A stretch of 12,741 nt of DNA from Fimbriimonadaceae bacterium (GTDB taxonomy: Bacteria > Armatimonadota > Fimbriimonadia > Fimbriimonadales > Fimbriimonadaceae). A program made the position numbers and the translations under genes. Positions 1 to 7,145 of the stretch are shown piece by piece; the first letter of the stretch is position 1; every line of letters starts with the position of its first letter. A model generated the notes under the pieces. The model searched no databases, had not been told where the DNA came from, and saw only the letters and a list, made by a program, of their open reading frames with translations. Where the stretch lies: positions 1 through 12,741 of the forward strand of contig JAKRSE010000279.1 of the NCBI GenBank assembly GCA_022402505.1, written 5' to 3'.

Positions 1-2173
1 CCAGCGGGAGGCGGTGGATTGGCCGGGCGGGCCGCTCAAGATCCTGGCCGGGGCGGGCTCCGGCAAGACCCGCGTCATCACCTGCCGCATCGCCCGGCTG
101 ATGGCCGAAGGCACCCCCGCCGGCCGCATCCTCGCCGTCACCTTCACCAACAAGGCGGCCAAGGAGATGAAGGAGCGGATCGAAGGGATGGTGGGCGAGG
201 CGGGCCGATTCCTTTGGGTCGGAACCTTCCATTCCGTCTGCGCGCGGCTGCTGAGGATGGAAGGGATGAACATCGGCCTCGACCGAAACTTCATCGTCTA
301 TGACGACGGCGACCAGATGCAGCTGGTCCGAGACCTCATCAAGCGGAAGGGCTACGACGAAAAGTCGGTCCAGCCGCGGGGGGTCCTTTCGGCCATCAGC
401 CGGGCCAAGGAGCACATGCAGGCGCCCGCCGACTTCGCCAAGTCTGCCGCCGGCTTCTTCGAAAAGATCGTCGCCGAGATCTATCCGGTCTATCAGAAGT
501 CCCTCAAGCAGGCCAATGCCCTCGATTTCGACGACATCCTCTTCATGGCTGTCCGGCTCCTGGAGGAGTCGCAGGAGGTTCGCGAAAGGCTCCAGGAGCG
601 GTTCCTGCACGTCCTGATCGACGAGTACCAGGACGTCAACTTTAGCCAATATCGGTTCGCCCAGCTCATCAGCGGCCGGCACCAGAACCTGACGATCGTC
701 GGCGACGACGACCAGTCGATCTATGGCTGGCGCGGCGCGGATGTCTCCCTGATGCTCCGGTTCGGGAGCGACCATCCCGATGCCAAAATCATCACGCTGG
801 ACCAGAACTATCGGTCCACCCAGAACATCCTCACCGGAGCCCACGCCGTGGTGCGGCACAACCGGGGACGGATGGACAAGAAGCTCTGGACCGAAAACGG
901 TCAGGGCAGCCTGATCGGGCTGCGGGAGGCGGGCACCGAGAACGACGAGGCGATGCAGACGGCGGACGAGATTCTGCGCCTCGTTCGAAGCGGCCGGAGA
1001 AACTATGGCGACATCGCCGTGCTCTACCGCACCAACGCCATGAGCCGCGTGATGGAAGAGGCGCTGCTCGCCATGCGGATTCCCCACATCCTGGTGGGCG
1101 GGCAGAGGTTCTATGAACGCAAGGAGATCAAGGACGCTCTGGCCTACCTGCGGCTGGTTCTGAATCCGGCCGACGACGTGAGCTTCCGGCGGGTCGTCAA
1201 CGTTCCGACTCGAGGCATCGGGCCGAAGACTCTGGAGCAGATCGCCGACGCCGCCGCCGAGCGGGGCCTCGGGATGATGCAGGCGGCAGCCGATCCCGAG
1301 TTCCGCCAGGCCCTCCCCGCCAAGCCCCGCACCGGACTCAACATGATGGTCCAGGCGGTGGAGCAGGGGCGGCGGCTCGCCGAATCCGGTCAAGTGACCC
1401 CCGTCCTGCAGAAGCTGCTGGAGGTGAGCGGCTACCTGACCGAACTCCGGGCCGACCGCAGCGACGAATCGATCGCGCGCCAGGAAAACCTCCAGGAGCT
1501 GGTCAATGTCACGGCGGAGTACGATCGAGACGAGGCCCCCTCGCTGGCCGGATTCCTGGAAAACGTCGCCCTGGTCAGCGACACCGACAGCCTGAAGAAC
1601 GACGGCGACGCCGTGACCCTCATGACCCTCCACTCGGCCAAGGGGCTCGAGTTTCCCGCCGTGTTCATGATCGGCATGGAGGAAGGGGTCTTCCCCCATT
1701 CGCGGTCTCTGGGCGAGCAGCAGGAGATGGAGGAGGAACGTCGGCTCTGCTACGTCGGGATGACCCGGGCCAAGGAGGACCTCTACATGAGCCGTGCGAC
1801 CCGCCGCGCCCTCTATGGGCAGCCGAGGTTCAACCCGCCCAGCCGGTTCCTGGGCGATCTCCCGCCGGCGGTCATCGACGGCTCGCGACTCTCCGAAAGG
1901 CCCGCTCCGGAGAGCCTCACGTCGGTCCGGCAAGAGAGATCGGGGGCCTACTCCGTTCAGAACGCCCGAATGGCGGAGGAGGAGATCGAAGAGGACTCCG
2001 GCTGGACGCCGCCCTTCCAGGTGGGCCAGAAGGTCTCCCACCGGAAGTTTGGCCTGGGCATCGTGGTCGCCTGCGCGCCGGTGCGAAACGACGCCGAAGT
2101 CACGGTCGCCTTCTCGGGTGAAGCGGGCGTGAAGAAGATGGTTCAGGGTTTCGCGAAGCTGGAGGCGGTGTGA
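1..2173 (+). CDS. uvrD: UvrD/PcrA-type ATP-dependent DNA helicase (5' end off window)
   Basis: Superfamily 1A 3'-5' DNA helicase acting in nucleotide-excision and mismatch repair and in clearing proteins or RNA polymerase from DNA. The open frame runs from base 2 and its first codons (QREAV) match the start of the family's Q-motif region, so the true start lies just upstream of the window. The helicase motifs appear in order: Walker A AGAGSGKT, motif Ia VTFTNKAAKEM, motif II LIDEYQD, motif III VGDDDQSIYGWRGAD, motif IV LDQNYRST, motif V TLHSAKGLEFPAVF and motif VI CYVGMTRAKEDLY. The C-terminus (about the last 50 residues, VGQKVSHRKFGLGIVV onward) looks like the Tudor-like domain that PcrA and UvrD use to contact RNA polymerase. 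About 724 residues are visible, close to the family's usual length. The stop overlaps the next start by four bases (GTGA). PcrA and UvrD cannot be told apart from this. Confidence 0.95.
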   Translation, partial: QREAVDWPGGPLKILAGAGSGKTRVITCRIARLMAEGTPAGRILAVTFTNKAAKEMKERIEGMVGEAGRFLWVGTFHSVCARLLRMEGMNIGLDRNFIVYDDGDQMQLVRDLIKRKGYDEKSVQPRGVLSAISRAKEHMQAPADFAKSAAGFFEKIVAEIYPVYQKSLKQANALDFDDILFMAVRLLEESQEVRERLQERFLHVLIDEYQDVNFSQYRFAQLISGRHQNLTIVGDDDQSIYGWRGADVSLMLRFGSDHPDAKIITLDQNYRSTQNILTGAHAVVRHNRGRMDKKLWTENGQGSLIGLREAGTENDEAMQTADEILRLVRSGRRNYGDIAVLYRTNAMSRVMEEALLAMRIPHILVGGQRFYERKEIKDALAYLRLVLNPADDVSFRRVVNVPTRGIGPKTLEQIADAAAERGLGMMQAAADPEFRQALPAKPRTGLNMMVQAVEQGRRLAESGQVTPVLQKLLEVSGYLTELRADRSDESIARQENLQELVNVTAEYDRDEAPSLAGFLENVALVSDTDSLKNDGDAVTLMTLHSAKGLEFPAVFMIGMEEGVFPHSRSLGEQQEMEEERRLCYVGMTRAKEDLYMSRATRRALYGQPRFNPPSRFLGDLPPAVIDGSRLSERPAPESLTSVRQERSGAYSVQNARMAEEEIEEDSGWTPPFQVGQKVSHRKFGLGIVVACAPVRNDAEVTVAFSGEAGVKKMVQGFAKLEAV

Positions 2174-2814
2174 AGCATCAGGGGATTCCGGCTCTCGCGG
2201 CGGTCGCGATTCTTGCGGCCGGATGCGGGGGCGGGGGGCAGGAGTTCATGCCTCTGGAGCCTGGCCTGACCTGGATCTACCATGTGTCGGCCGACCCGCC
2301 CGCCGCCGCCAAGGTTCAGATCAAGGGGGCTGCGCGGGTCGGGATGACGGACGGTGTGCAGATCACCGGAGACCTGGGCGACAGCCGGATGGCCTGGCGA
2401 GGCCCGCTGCTGCGGGCTTCCATGCTGGGCGGGACCCTCTACGATCCGCCCCTTCCCGTCCTGGACCTGAGAGGCGAGGACCTGATCTGGGAGGGCATCG
2501 TGATCCACGAGGGCGTGTCCTGGCCTGCCACGGCTCGACTGACCACCTGCGATGACCCCGTCGGCCCGGCCGCCGATCCGCTGAAGCTTCGCGACGAGGA
2601 CCTTCGCTGCTCGCGGTGGGAGGTCACGGTCAAGGAGCGGACCCGGACGGTGACGACCCACTTTGCCCGGGGCTTCGGAATCGTGCAGCAGACGGTGACG
2701 GAGGATGTTGAGGGATCGCCGAAACAGACCGGCATCCACCTCATCACCGGGCCGAATCTGGAAGCAGGCACCAAGGTCGAGACCCCAGAACCCCCCACTC
2801 CAGCCGGCAGCTGA
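2170..2814 (+). CDS. Predicted lipoprotein of unknown function
   Basis: A 214-residue protein starting at GTG. GGAGG at 2161-2165, four bases upstream, supports this start, which overlaps the helicase stop (GTGA) and suggests translational coupling. The N-terminus has one Lys, a hydrophobic stretch (residues 6-17) and a lipobox-like AAGC with the lipidated Cys at 19, followed by a Gly run, so it is predicted to be exported and lipid-anchored. The -3 position is Ala rather than the usual Leu. The mature part opens with FMPLEPGLTWIYHV, then mostly beta-rich sequence, and ends in a Pro/Glu-rich tail. No transmembrane segment follows the signal. I do not recognise a family. Its last 71 bases overlap the 3' end of the opposing ABC ATPase gene. 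Confidence 0.8.
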   Translation: MKHQGIPALAAVAILAAGCGGGGQEFMPLEPGLTWIYHVSADPPAAAKVQIKGAARVGMTDGVQITGDLGDSRMAWRGPLLRASMLGGTLYDPPLPVLDLRGEDLIWEGIVIHEGVSWPATARLTTCDDPVGPAADPLKLRDEDLRCSRWEVTVKERTRTVTTHFARGFGIVQQTVTEDVEGSPKQTGIHLITGPNLEAGTKVETPEPPTPAGS

Positions 2815-3505
2815 AGACCTCTTCCAGCAGGCTGCGGGCACCCGCCGGCTCCGTCTCGCCGATGATTCGCCCCTGGCGGATGGCCACCAGCCGGTCTGCC
2901 CCGTGGAGAGCCCAGTTGAGGTCGTGCGTGGTCAGAAGGACGGCCTTGCCTGCTTCGGAGAGCCTGCGGACGGCGTCCGACACCAGGCCGTGGTGGGCCG
3001 GGTCGAGTCCGGTGGTCGGTTCATCAAGCAGGAGGACTCGGGAATCCTGGGCTGCGGCACGGGCCAGCATGGCCAGGCGGTGTTCTCCGCCGCTCACCGC
3101 CTGAATCGACCGTTCGGCCAGATGCGAAAGATCGAAGGCGTTCAGGGCGGCCTCCACCGCGTCCTGGTCCTCCGGCGACTCGCGCAGGCCGGGGCTGAGG
3201 CCGAGGCGTCCCATGCCGACGAGATCGCGGATGCGGTGGGCGAACAGACGCGGTTCGTCTTGAGGGACCCAGGCGACGAGGCGGGCCCGGCTGCGGGGGG
3301 TGAGGCGGCTGAAGTCTTCGCCGCAGACCGTCACCCGGCCCGAAGCGATGGGAAGCAGCCCTCCCGCAGCCGCAAGAAGGGTGGATTTTCCGGCTCCGTT
3401 CGGCCCGACAAGAGCGACCCTCTCGCCGGCCTTGACCGTCAGGTTGATGTCCTCAAGAATCGCCGAACGGCCGCGGCTGACCGCAAGGTTGACGATCTCC
3501 ACCAT
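2744..3505 (-). CDS. ABC transporter ATP-binding protein, FecE/BtuD-like
   Basis: A 253-residue ABC ATPase with no membrane segment, so it must power a separate permease. It has Walker A GPNGAGKST (34-42), a Q-loop Gln at 82, signature VSGGE (137-141, Val in place of the usual Leu), Walker B VLLLDE (157-162) with D-loop GLD, and switch His 194 in TTHDLNWAL. Overall pattern and length fit the importer ATPases for iron-siderophore, haem or cobalamin uptake (FecE, HmuV, BtuD). No cognate FecCD-type permease or binding protein is in the window. ATG at 3505 is preferred over the in-frame TTG at 3514: GAGG (3516-3519) sits 10 bases before the ATG but only one base before the TTG. The gene starts five bases after the exporter stop, so the two are likely co-transcribed. 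The substrate is not predictable. Confidence 0.9.
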   Translation of the reverse strand: MVEIVNLAVSRGRSAILEDINLTVKAGERVALVGPNGAGKSTLLAAAGGLLPIASGRVTVCGEDFSRLTPRSRARLVAWVPQDEPRLFAHRIRDLVGMGRLGLSPGLRESPEDQDAVEAALNAFDLSHLAERSIQAVSGGEHRLAMLARAAAQDSRVLLLDEPTTGLDPAHHGLVSDAVRRLSEAGKAVLLTTHDLNWALHGADRLVAIRQGRIIGETEPAGARSLLEEVFSCRLEWGVLGSRPWCLLPDSAR

Positions 3506-3510
3506 TTGGT

Positions 3511-5508
3511 TCAAACCTCGCCGAGCAGGCCGCTGGAGAAGGCCCGGTACATGGCGGCATAGGCTCCGTTTTGGGCCATCAGTTCGTCGTGTGAACCGCC
3601 TTCCACCGTTTCGCCTTGTCGGAGCATCAGGATTCGGTCGGCCCGGGCGGCGGTGGTGAGTCGGTGGGCGATGAACAGGGTGGTCCGGCCGGACATGGCC
3701 CGCTGCAGGGCTTCGGTCACCGCCTTCTCGCTGTGCGCGTCCAGGGCGCTGGTGGCTTCATCCAGGACGAGGATGCGCGGGTCCGGGACCAGGGCACGAG
3801 CGATGGCGAGCCGCTGGGCTTCGCCGCCGCTGATCCTCGCTCCTCGTTCGCCGAGTTCGGTGAGCATCCCGCGATCGCTGCGCTCGATGAAGGGCAGCGC
3901 ATTGGCCGCCTTGGCTGCCTGTCGGAGATCCTCGTCGGTCGCCTCATCGACTCCGAGTCTCAGGTTCTCGGCGATGGTGCCGGCGAAGAGGACCGTCTGC
4001 TGGGGGACGACGCCGAAACGGCCCCGAAGCCAGTCGATCTGAAGCTCGCGGATGTCCACGCCGTCCAAGGTGATGCGGCCTTCGGTGGGGTCGTAGAAGC
4101 GGAGCAACAGGTCGGCGATGGTGCTCTTTCCCGCCCCGCTCGGCCCGACCAGAGCGAGCGATGTTCCCGGCTCGATGACGAAGCTGACGCCCTTGAGGGC
4201 GGTCGTCCCGTCGGGATAGGTGAACCCGACGTTCTCGAAGGCGATCCGACCTTCCAGGGGCTCCAGGATTCGACCCTGGGCCGCCTCAAAGGGCTCCTCG
4301 GCCACATCCAGGACCTCGGTGTGGATCCGGTCCGCGGCGGCCTGGACCTGCCGGTAGACGTTGTTGACGTTCGCCAGCGATCTTGCGCCCTGGTTGATGA
4401 CATCGAGGGCGAAGGTGAGGGCGACGATCTGGCTGATCTGCAGCGTCCCCGCCTTCGCCATCCAGCCCGCGATGTAGAGGATGGCTGCCAGAGAGACGGC
4501 CCCGAGGAGTTCCACCATCGGGCGGAGGACCGCCAACCGTTTGGTGGCCAAGACCTGACTCCCGTACTGCTTCTCCACCAACCGGTCAAACATGCGCCCG
4601 AGCCGAGATTCCGCCGAGAATGCCTTCACGACGCGGACGCCGCTGATCCCTTCCTGGCTGAGGGCGGAAATCTGGCCGAGATCTTCCTGCACCGCTGCTT
4701 GGGCCGACTTCATCTTCTGGCCGTTGCGATGGACGAAGACGGCCAGGATCGGAATGAAGAGGAAGGCGACGAGAGCCAGCTGCCACTGGATGATGAAGAC
4801 CGCAACCAGAGCGAGTCCTGCTTTGACGGGACCGTCGATGGAGTCGCGGATCACCTGGACGGAGCTTTGAAAGACGCCGACATCGTTGGTCAGGACGCTC
4901 TGCAGCGATCCTGTCCGTTTGGTTGAAAAGTAGCCGATCGGAAGTCGCTGGAGCTTGCGGAAGAGGTCGCTGCGCAGGTCGGAGGCGAGGCGGGCGGTGG
5001 CGATGCCGAGGAAGAGCGTCTGGCCCCGCGTCAGCATGTACTTGATGCCGTAGATGCCCACCACCGCCAGGCAGACGAGTCCGAGGGTCTGAACCGCCTG
5101 GGTCTGACGCTGCTCCTGCTCCCGGTTCGATTCCGGCTCCGGACGCTCGGCGATCGCCTCGTAAGCCGGAGTCAACCTTTCGGTTGGAACTCCAAGGGCT
5201 GCGGCTGCCTCCTCGACAGGCGGAAGGGCTCGTTCCGGTCGAACCAGCGGCGACAGCTCCTCACGAACCCGCTCGCGCGAGACTCCGGCCGCCTCGGCGA
5301 TCTGCGTCTCGCCCGGCAAAGCCTGAAGCACATCGGTCCGGACCGGGGCCGCGTTCTGGATCGACCGGATCGCCAGCTCGATCATCGGGATGGTCGCCGC
5401 CGTGAGCACTGAGGTCCCCAGCACGCAGGCCAGGCCCATCGAGATCGCCCGACGCTGCCGTTTCAGCCGATCCGTGATCCGTCGGTCCAGTTGCGGGGGC
5501 CAGGGCAT
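3511..5508 (-). CDS. ABC exporter half-transporter (membrane plus ATPase domains fused), MsbA/LmrA-like
   Basis: A 665-residue exporter half-transporter expected to work as a homodimer or heterodimer in the inner membrane, moving lipids, drugs or peptides. The first membrane helix is at about 21-48 and the second at about 140-160; further helices are near 228-260 and 330-370. The nucleotide-binding domain begins near 420, with Walker A GPSGAGKST (455-463), Q-loop PQQ (502-504), signature ISGGEAQ (559-565), Walker B ILVLDEATSALD (579-590) and switch His 615. The TM1-TM2 loop is unusually long (about 50-138) and contains two similar 25-residue segments. ATG at 5508 is chosen because GAGG (5515-5518) is six bases upstream and overlaps the asnS stop; the frame upstream only re-reads asnS in another register. 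It lies eight bases after asnS and five before the next ATPase gene. The substrate is unknown. Confidence 0.93.
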   Translation of the reverse strand: MPWPPQLDRRITDRLKRQRRAISMGLACVLGTSVLTAATIPMIELAIRSIQNAAPVRTDVLQALPGETQIAEAAGVSRERVREELSPLVRPERALPPVEEAAAALGVPTERLTPAYEAIAERPEPESNREQEQRQTQAVQTLGLVCLAVVGIYGIKYMLTRGQTLFLGIATARLASDLRSDLFRKLQRLPIGYFSTKRTGSLQSVLTNDVGVFQSSVQVIRDSIDGPVKAGLALVAVFIIQWQLALVAFLFIPILAVFVHRNGQKMKSAQAAVQEDLGQISALSQEGISGVRVVKAFSAESRLGRMFDRLVEKQYGSQVLATKRLAVLRPMVELLGAVSLAAILYIAGWMAKAGTLQISQIVALTFALDVINQGARSLANVNNVYRQVQAAADRIHTEVLDVAEEPFEAAQGRILEPLEGRIAFENVGFTYPDGTTALKGVSFVIEPGTSLALVGPSGAGKSTIADLLLRFYDPTEGRITLDGVDIRELQIDWLRGRFGVVPQQTVLFAGTIAENLRLGVDEATDEDLRQAAKAANALPFIERSDRGMLTELGERGARISGGEAQRLAIARALVPDPRILVLDEATSALDAHSEKAVTEALQRAMSGRTTLFIAHRLTTAARADRILMLRQGETVEGGSHDELMAQNGAYAAMYRAFSSGLLGEV
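3516..3519 (-). promoter_or_regulatory. Ribosome binding site deciding the ABC ATPase start
   Basis: GAGG located 10 bases before the ATG at 3505, inside the last codons of the exporter gene. It is only one base from the alternative TTG at 3514, which makes the TTG start unlikely. Confidence 0.6.
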
Positions 5509-5514
5509 CGGCCG

Positions 5515-5518
5515 CCTC
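5515..5518 (-). promoter_or_regulatory. Ribosome binding site of the ABC exporter, overlapping the asnS stop
   Basis: GAGG six bases before the ATG at 5508, sharing bases with the asnS TGA (5517-5519). It sets the exporter start and implies that ribosomes finishing asnS sit over it. Confidence 0.65.
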
Positions 5519-6908
5519 AGAACTCGGCCTGGCCCGCCGCGCGGTGGAAGGGAATCACATCGCGGATGTTCTTCATCCCAGTCAGGTACATCATCAGCCG
5601 TTCGAATCCGAGTCCGAACCCGGCGTGGGGCGCCGAACCGAACCGCCGCAGGTCCAGGTACCACCAATAGGCCGCCTTCGGCAGACCCAGCTCATCGATC
5701 CGCGCCTCCAGCCGGCCGAGGTCGTCTTCCCGCTGGCTCCCGCCGATCAGCTCGCCGATGCGCGGCACCAGAACGTCCATCGCCCGCACCGTCTTCCCGT
5801 CGTCGTTCATCTTCATGTAGAAGGCCTTGATCTCCTTCGGGTAGTCGGTGAGGATGACGGGGCGGCCGACCTTCTTTTCGGTCAGCCAGCGCTCGTGCTC
5901 GCTCTGGAGATCGCTGCCCCACTCCACCGGATGTTCGAACGACTCGCCGCTATTCACCAAATGGTCAACCGCCTCGGTATAGGTCATGCGCTCGAAGGGG
6001 GAACTCACCACATGGTTGAGCGTTGCGAGAAGCTCCTTCTCGATCCGGGCGTTGAAGAACTCGATGTCGGCGGCGCAGGCCTCCAGAACGTCCCCCACCA
6101 CTTCGCGGACGAACTCTTCGGCCAGGTTCATGTCGCCTTCCAGGTCGCAGAAGGCCATCTCCGGCTCGATCATCCAGAACTCGGCCAGGTGGCGGGCGGT
6201 GTTGCTGTTCTCGGCGCGGAACGTCGGGCCGAAGGTGTAGACATTGGTCAGGCCCAACGCCTGAGTCTCTACATTCAGCTGGCCGCTGACCGTCAGATAG
6301 GCAGGCTTGCCGAAGAAGTCATCCGCCGGATCGGTGGACCGCATCTTGAAGCCGGTCTCGCCATGCTCCAGCAGCGAGGTGACGGCGAACATCGCCCCCG
6401 CCCCTTCGCAGTCGCTGGCGGTGATGATCGGCGTGTGAATCCAGCTGAAGCCCCGCTCCTGGAAGAACTTGTGGACCGCCCAGCTCGCCCGGTTCCGGAC
6501 TCGGCTGACCGCGCCGAAGGTGTTCCCGCGAACCCGAAGATGGGCGATCTCGCGCAGAAACTCCATCGTCGCCCCCTTCTTTTGCAGCGGGTAGGTCGTC
6601 GGGTCGGCCTCGCCAAAGACCGTCAAGTCATCGGCCTTCAGCTCCACCGACTGACCCGCGCCGGGCGAGGCGACCAGCTCGCCGCCGAACCTCACGCAGG
6701 CCCCGGTGCCGACCCGCTTCAGGTCCTCCTCCGGGAGCACCCCCGCCTCGACGACCACCTGCAGATCGGCAAAGCAGGAGCCGTCGTTGAGCTGAACAAA
6801 GGTGATCCCCTTGCTGTCCCGACGGGTCTTCACCCAGCCAAAAGCCTCCACCCGCACCCCGGGCGCAGAAGCCAAAAGCTCCCGAATCCCGCTCCGACGA
6901 TAGTCCAT
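5517..6908 (-). CDS. asnS: Asparaginyl-tRNA synthetase (class IIb)
   Basis: Charges tRNA-Asn with asparagine in the cytoplasm. The 463-residue length is typical for bacterial AsnRS. An N-terminal OB-fold anticodon-binding domain (about 18-100; VEAFGWVKTRRDSKG, then FVQLNDGS) leads into the class II catalytic core. Motif 2 is at about 226-250 (FGPTFRAENSNTARHLAEFW, Arg 231), motif 3 at 430-441 (GFGLGFERLMMY, Arg 437), and the ending NIRDVIPFHRAAGQAEF is close to the family's usual NIRDVIPFPR-type end. Absence of the GAD insertion and this ending favour AsnRS over AspRS. The ATG at 6908 has only a weak ribosome binding site. It begins 27 bases after the TGA that closes the extended CHAT reading frame, so transcription may come from the cassette upstream or from a promoter within the CHAT 3' end; I see no convincing sigma-70 promoter. 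Confidence 0.97.
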   Translation of the reverse strand: MDYRRSGIRELLASAPGVRVEAFGWVKTRRDSKGITFVQLNDGSCFADLQVVVEAGVLPEEDLKRVGTGACVRFGGELVASPGAGQSVELKADDLTVFGEADPTTYPLQKKGATMEFLREIAHLRVRGNTFGAVSRVRNRASWAVHKFFQERGFSWIHTPIITASDCEGAGAMFAVTSLLEHGETGFKMRSTDPADDFFGKPAYLTVSGQLNVETQALGLTNVYTFGPTFRAENSNTARHLAEFWMIEPEMAFCDLEGDMNLAEEFVREVVGDVLEACAADIEFFNARIEKELLATLNHVVSSPFERMTYTEAVDHLVNSGESFEHPVEWGSDLQSEHERWLTEKKVGRPVILTDYPKEIKAFYMKMNDDGKTVRAMDVLVPRIGELIGGSQREDDLGRLEARIDELGLPKAAYWWYLDLRRFGSAPHAGFGLGFERLMMYLTGMKNIRDVIPFHRAAGQAEF

Positions 6909-6935
6909 CTTCGATGCGGGAGTGTACCGGGGGGC

Positions 6936-7145
6936 TCAGGTCAAGGTGGTCCGTGGCGATCCGTAGGCCACATAGGCGAAGCAGTCTCGCTGCACGGCCT
7001 CCAAGAGGCCGCCGACGGTCGGGATCTGATGGCCATCGGCGAAGGCCGTTAAATCCGCTTCCGTCAGCGCAAGCGCCCAGTCACGCAGCCTGGCGAGGGC
7101 TTCCCCCAGCGGCAGGCCGTCGCGCAGGATCTCCTGAAGCCGAAC
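6936..7145 (-). pseudogene. Cut-off C-terminal end of the CHAT domain, downstream of an in-frame TAG
   Basis: In the same frame as the TPR-CHAT gene and directly after its TAG (7146-7148) there are 69 sense codons and then TGA at 6936-6938. The translation continues the domain as expected: VRLQEILRDGLPLGEALARL is the usual amphipathic helix after the last core strand (compare the xHLxxGLPxxEAL pattern of CHAT proteins), and DCFAYVAYGSPR resembles the closing FxxYGxP strand of the fold. Codon use and GC content look like coding DNA. Without the TAG the protein would be 892 residues. This is either the remnant left by a nonsense mutation, a sequence error in this assembly, or a readthrough extension. 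There is no ribosome binding site or start codon suggesting an independent gene. Confidence 0.75.

Noticed and set aside
3616..4926. 436-codon open frame on the + strand opposite the ABC exporter
   Set aside because: Antisense shadow; the opposite strand has all ABC motifs.
5509..5667. 53-residue N-terminal extension of the ABC exporter
   Set aside because: It only re-reads the asnS 3' end in another frame; the ATG at 5508 has a well-placed GAGG.
6919..6949. Possible sigma-70 promoter before asnS (TTGACC and TACACT)
   Set aside because: The two boxes are only 12 bases apart, too close for a normal 16-18 base spacer.
5544..7052. 502-codon open frame on the + strand opposite asnS
   Set aside because: It lies antisense to an unmistakable asnS; long antisense frames are common in GC-rich coding DNA, and the translation shows no known motif.
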